Shown here: piece by piece, positions 4,939 through 7,859 of the stretch
Layout: each line of letters begins with the position of its first letter
Position numbering within the stretch: position 1 is the first letter of the stretch
NCBI GenBank assembly: GCA_013205455.1
Contig: JABMMO010000135.1
Coordinates: 1-7,859 of the forward strand
Direction of reading: 5' to 3'
Origin: Actinomycetota bacterium
GTDB taxonomy: Bacteria; Actinomycetota; Actinomycetes; Nanopelagicales; Nanopelagicaceae
Length of the DNA stretch: 7,859 nucleotides
Translations under genes and position numbers: made by a program
Notes under the pieces: model-generated
Told to the model about the DNA's origin: nothing
Database searches by the model: none
Seen by the model: the letters and a program-made list of their open reading frames with translations, nothing else

Positions 4939-6534
4939 ATGTCTAAGGCGCCTGGTCCACTGACTCATAAAGAAATCATGGTAGTCCTGAGCGGACTTAT
5001 GACCGGCATGCTACTTGCCGCACTTGATCAGACCATCGTCTCGACCGCGCTAAAGCGAATCGTTGAAGACTTCAGCGGGCTAAATCATTACTCCTGGGTT
5101 GTCACTGCTTACCTATTAACCTCAACCGCATCAACACCACTTTACGGAAAAATTTCCGATCTTTACGGTCGGCGTCCGGTTTATCAATTTGCCATCGTTA
5201 CATTCCTGATTGGGTCACTGCTCGCCGGAATGTCACAGAACATGACTCAACTAATTGCCACTCGCGCACTGCAAGGTTTAGGTGCTGGCGGATTGATGGG
5301 TCTTACTTTCGTAATTATTGGTGACATCGTTTCACCGCGCGAACGCGGAAAGTATCAAGGTTATTTTGGCGCAGTCTGGGGTCTTGCATCAGTCGCCGGT
5401 CCATTGCTTGGTGGTTTCTTCTCAGATCACGGAACAATTCTTGGCATTACCGGATGGCGTTGGATTTTCTATATCAACATTCCATTTGGAATTCTTGCAA
5501 TGGTGGTTACATCAATTGTCTTGCATATTCCTAAAGTTAAGCGCGACCACAATATCGATTACCTAGGCGCACTTTTGATGGTTATTGGCGTTGTTGCCAT
5601 CCTGCTGGGAGTTTCTGTTTATGGTCCGGAAAGCGGTTGGACTAATCCGAAAACTTTAATCTTGATTTTTGGTGGAGTTCTCTTCTCGGTACTCTTCTTA
5701 ATTTGGGAGGGAAAAGCTGTCGAGCCAATTTTGCCACTCTACCTCTTTAAAAACCACACATTCTCGTTAACTTCTGTACTTGGATTTATCGTCGGTGCTG
5801 GAATGTTCGGTGCGATCGTTATGTTGCCGCTCTACCTACAAGTTATTCAGAAAAACAGTGCAACATCCTCAGGTCTTAAATTAATTCCGTTAATGCTCGG
5901 TATCGTCTCAATGACTATTACTAGCGGTAAATTGATTTCTTCTACCGGAAAATATAAAAAGTTCCCAATTATTGGCACTGGATTAATGACAATTGGTTTG
6001 TTATTAATGGCTCGCTTAGGTATTGATACACCTTTCTGGGAAGTTTCAATCTATGCAATCATTGTGGGTGCAGGATTAGGTCTGTCAATGCAAACTCTTG
6101 TAATCGCGTTGCAGAATGCAGTTGATTTCAAAGATTTAGGTATCGCTACAAGTTCAAACACTTTCTTTAGAAGTCTTGGTGGCGCATTCGGAACTGCAAT
6201 CTTTGGCACAATTTTAAATAACCGGGTTTCTAATAACCTCGCAACTGGCTTTGCTGATTTAGCTACTACCAACCCAACTCTGATGGCTGGTATAGATAAA
6301 ACTCAGATTGCTGGACTGACAAGTAACACAGCTGGTTTAGTGAAACTTCCAATCGAGGTACAGAACGTGGTACTAACCGGATTTAGCAACGCTTTCCATG
6401 TGGTTTTCCTATCTGCTGCGCCAATTATGTTAGTTGGATTCCTCTTCTCGTTATTTCTGAGAGAGAAACCGCTACAAAGTGGTGCGGATCATGCAACGGC
6501 CAAACATGAAGCAGCCGGAGAGGCGCTCGGCTAA
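4939..6534 (+). CDS. MFS drug exporter, 14-TM DHA2 (QacA/EmrB) family
   Basis: A proton-driven inner-membrane exporter of the DHA2 family, probably for amphiphilic drugs or endogenous small molecules; the substrate is not predictable. It has 531 residues with about 14 hydrophobic helices. Motifs: LDQTIVSTAL (29-38, D30 being the family's TM1 aspartate), motif A GKISDLYGRR (70-79), motif B ATRALQGLGAGG with R109, and the antiporter motif C region GAVWGLASVAGPLLGG (144-159). A long polar loop of the TNPTLMAGIDK type precedes the last helix, which ends in FLREKPL. I chose the ATG at 4939 because GAAAGG (4929-4934) sits just upstream of it. The in-frame ATG at 4918 (7 residues longer) has no ribosome site. 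The second MFS gene follows on the same strand. Confidence 0.93.
   Translation: MSKAPGPLTHKEIMVVLSGLMTGMLLAALDQTIVSTALKRIVEDFSGLNHYSWVVTAYLLTSTASTPLYGKISDLYGRRPVYQFAIVTFLIGSLLAGMSQNMTQLIATRALQGLGAGGLMGLTFVIIGDIVSPRERGKYQGYFGAVWGLASVAGPLLGGFFSDHGTILGITGWRWIFYINIPFGILAMVVTSIVLHIPKVKRDHNIDYLGALLMVIGVVAILLGVSVYGPESGWTNPKTLILIFGGVLFSVLFLIWEGKAVEPILPLYLFKNHTFSLTSVLGFIVGAGMFGAIVMLPLYLQVIQKNSATSSGLKLIPLMLGIVSMTITSGKLISSTGKYKKFPIIGTGLMTIGLLLMARLGIDTPFWEVSIYAIIVGAGLGLSMQTLVIALQNAVDFKDLGIATSSNTFFRSLGGAFGTAIFGTILNNRVSNNLATGFADLATTNPTLMAGIDKTQIAGLTSNTAGLVKLPIEVQNVVLTGFSNAFHVVFLSAAPIMLVGFLFSLFLREKPLQSGADHATAKHEAAGEALG
6517..6523 (+). promoter_or_regulatory. SD-like GGAGAGG placed for a start at 6534 rather than 6582
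   Basis: GGAGAGG lies in the last codons of the first MFS gene, 10 nt before the ATT at 6534 and 58 nt before the GTG at 6582. If functional it would serve the upstream non-canonical start of the second MFS gene. Confidence 0.4.
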
Positions 6535-6581
6535 TTAAACGTTTTAAATCACCGTTTGCCGACCTACCTAAAGAAGTAGCG

Positions 6582-7745
6582 GTGGTTACTGCCGTTTCGT
6601 TTTTCGTTGCACTTGGTTTTGGCTTAATAATTCCGGCTATTCCAATCTTTGCTAAATCTTTTGGCGTCAGCAATGCCGCAATTGGATTAGTAGTCTCAAT
6701 GTTCGCAATTACTCGATTAGCTTCTGGCTTAATATCTGGAAAATTAGTAGATCGATTCGGCGAGCGTTTAACGCTTGGAAGTGGCTTATTTATGGTCGCA
6801 TTCTTTGTATTTCTCTCTGGGTTAGCACAGAGTTACGAGCAATTACTCTTCTTACGTGCGGCCGGTGGATTAGGTTCGTCAATGTTTTCAGTTGCTTCCG
6901 GATCGCTAATCTTACGAGTTGCTAGCGATAGCCAACGCGCTCGCGCCCAATCGGTCTTCAATGGCGGTTTTTTAGTTGGCAGCATTGCCGGTCCAGCTTT
7001 CGGTGGCGCTTTGATTGCGTTCTCACCACGCGCACCATTCTTTATCTATGCGGTAACACTCTCAATCGCTGGTTCAATCGGTTTATTTTATTTACATGAA
7101 GCACGTTTCGGCACTAAAACCGAAAACGATGATTCGCAGCCAGCAACGAAAATGTTTGAAGCACTTAAAATTCGACCATTCCGATATGCCTTGATTATGA
7201 CTTTCTTATCAACCTGGGTTTTATTTGGGGTGCGCTCGTCAATACTTCCGCTATTTGTAACTGAAGAATTGAATGGCACAACTACAATCGTTGGATTTGG
7301 TTTTACGTTAAGCGCACTTGCGCAAGGTTTAATTTTAATTCGCGCTGGCCGTTTCTCTGATAATTCAGGTAGACGAGCTGCGTTGCTTATTGGTTTCACA
7401 ATGATCTCAATTGGCTTGGGCTTTTTAATCTTTGCCACTACAACTTGGATGTTCTTGCTTTCAATGCTTTTCTTTGGCCTAGGTGGCGCATTTGGTGGCA
7501 CCGGTGCAGCTTTAGTTGGAGATGTAATTAAAGGGCGTAGCGGAAAAGTTATTGCGGTATTTCAGATGGCTGGCGATGCGGGAATGATGGTCGGACCGAT
7601 TTTGCTCGGCTATATCTCCGATATCTCTTCCTATCGCACCGCCTTTGCCACAACAGCTTTTGTTTTTTCAATAGCGATACTGCTTGCAGCTCGCTTACCT
7701 GAAACTAGAAATTTAGTCGCGCCGCAAGATCGAGATCAAACGTAA
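6582..7745 (+). CDS. MFS transporter, 12-TM type
   Basis: A secondary transporter of the major facilitator superfamily, probably an exporter given its homology type and neighbours. From the GTG at 6582 it has 387 residues and about 12 helices in two six-helix halves. Motif A is GKLVDRFGER (53-62) in the first half, with an equivalent RFSDNSGRRAALLIG in the second. The GTG start is the first canonical one but leaves TM1 with almost no cytosolic lead-in. The in-frame stretch upstream (IKRFKSPFADLPKEVA, 6534-6581) reads like the N-terminus of related actinobacterial MFS proteins and has no ATG, GTG or TTG. The true start may therefore be the ATT at 6534, which overlaps the preceding stop as TAATT. 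It is probably co-transcribed with the DHA2 gene. Its 3' end overlaps the convergent Bax inhibitor-like gene by 33 bp. Confidence 0.9.
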   Translation: MVTAVSFFVALGFGLIIPAIPIFAKSFGVSNAAIGLVVSMFAITRLASGLISGKLVDRFGERLTLGSGLFMVAFFVFLSGLAQSYEQLLFLRAAGGLGSSMFSVASGSLILRVASDSQRARAQSVFNGGFLVGSIAGPAFGGALIAFSPRAPFFIYAVTLSIAGSIGLFYLHEARFGTKTENDDSQPATKMFEALKIRPFRYALIMTFLSTWVLFGVRSSILPLFVTEELNGTTTIVGFGFTLSALAQGLILIRAGRFSDNSGRRAALLIGFTMISIGLGFLIFATTTWMFLLSMLFFGLGGAFGGTGAALVGDVIKGRSGKVIAVFQMAGDAGMMVGPILLGYISDISSYRTAFATTAFVFSIAILLAARLPETRNLVAPQDRDQT

Positions 7746-7859
7746 AACTTCTAAATATAGCCAGACAATTGTGACCATCAAGCCAAAGCCTGCGATCCAA
7801 GATTGTTCGACTGGTGCGCCAGCTTGGATTCCTTTTTCAATCTGATCGAAATCCAGCAC
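7713..7859 (-). CDS. Bax inhibitor-1/YccA family protein, C-terminal part (5' end outside window)
   Basis: The minus-strand frame open from the window edge gives 48 residues ending in a TAA at 7713-7715. It reads VLDFDQIEKGIQAGAPVEQS and continues WIAGFGLMVTIVWLYLEVLRLISILRRD. This is the characteristic C-terminus of actinobacterial Bax inhibitor-1/YccA family membrane proteins: a VLDFD.IE.G loop with the conserved aspartates, then the last TM helix ending in WLYLE.LRL. Family members are seven-TM proteins linked to calcium flux or membrane-protease control; the role in actinobacteria is not established. The fragment is incomplete only because the window ends. Its last 10 codons and stop overlap the convergent MFS gene. 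Confidence 0.85.
   Translation of the reverse strand: MLDFDQIEKGIQAGAPVEQSWIAGFGLMVTIVWLYLEVLRLISILRRD

Noticed and set aside
6506..6538. Short frame starting ATG 6506 (10 codons) at the MFS-MFS junction as a leader peptide or the true MFS start
   Set aside because: It is out of frame with the second MFS gene and ends at TAA 6536-6538; there is no amino-acid pattern suggesting an attenuator.
7088..7501. Minus-strand open frame of 137 codons opposite the second MFS gene
   Set aside because: Antisense to a well-supported transporter; its lysine/proline-rich translation is typical of the reverse frame of hydrophobic coding sequence.

Overview
The window looks like a stretch of chromosome from a moderate-GC, compactly organised actinobacterium. 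The protein set is actinobacterial: an Rv1086-type cis-prenyltransferase, DUF3817, SURF1, DUF4307, an actinobacterial GreA and a DrrA/DrrB exporter. Coding density is extreme, with start/stop overlaps, convergent genes that touch or overlap, and a 14-bp gap between divergent genes. This fits a genome-streamlined freshwater or marine lineage of the Nanopelagicales type, but that placement is an inference; no rRNA or marker phylogeny is available here.

Left block (about 43-2034, minus strand): four tightly packed genes, read in the order small one-TM protein, SURF1, DUF3817 membrane protein, cis-prenyltransferase. Each junction is an overlap or a 3-nt gap, so this is very probably one operon. 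Divergent from it, on the plus strand, are DUF4307 and greA (2049-3031). The set greA, DUF4307, small TM protein and Rv1086-like prenyltransferase matches the Mycobacterium tuberculosis Rv1080c-Rv1086 neighbourhood. However, mca (mycothiol S-conjugate amidase), which lies between DUF4307 and the small protein there, is absent from this position.

Right block (3032-7745): an export cluster. A DrrA-like ATPase and DrrB-like permease (minus strand, translationally coupled) are transcribed away from two plus-strand MFS transporters. The first is a 14-TM QacA/EmrB-type (DHA2) protein and the second a 12-TM type. The 120-bp divergent region between drrA and the first MFS gene holds overlapping -10-like elements on both strands, a TAGTRG repeat series and a short inverted repeat. 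No TetR or MarR regulator gene is present in the window. The window ends inside a minus-strand Bax inhibitor-1/YccA family gene whose 3' end overlaps the second MFS gene by 33 bp.

I found no RNA genes, CRISPR array, mobile element, origin or recognisable new defence or biosynthetic system. The most unusual point is the start of the second MFS gene. A plausible 16-residue N-terminal extension begins at an ATT codon in a TAATT junction, one base away from the TAATG stop/start overlap used by drrA/drrB in this same window.
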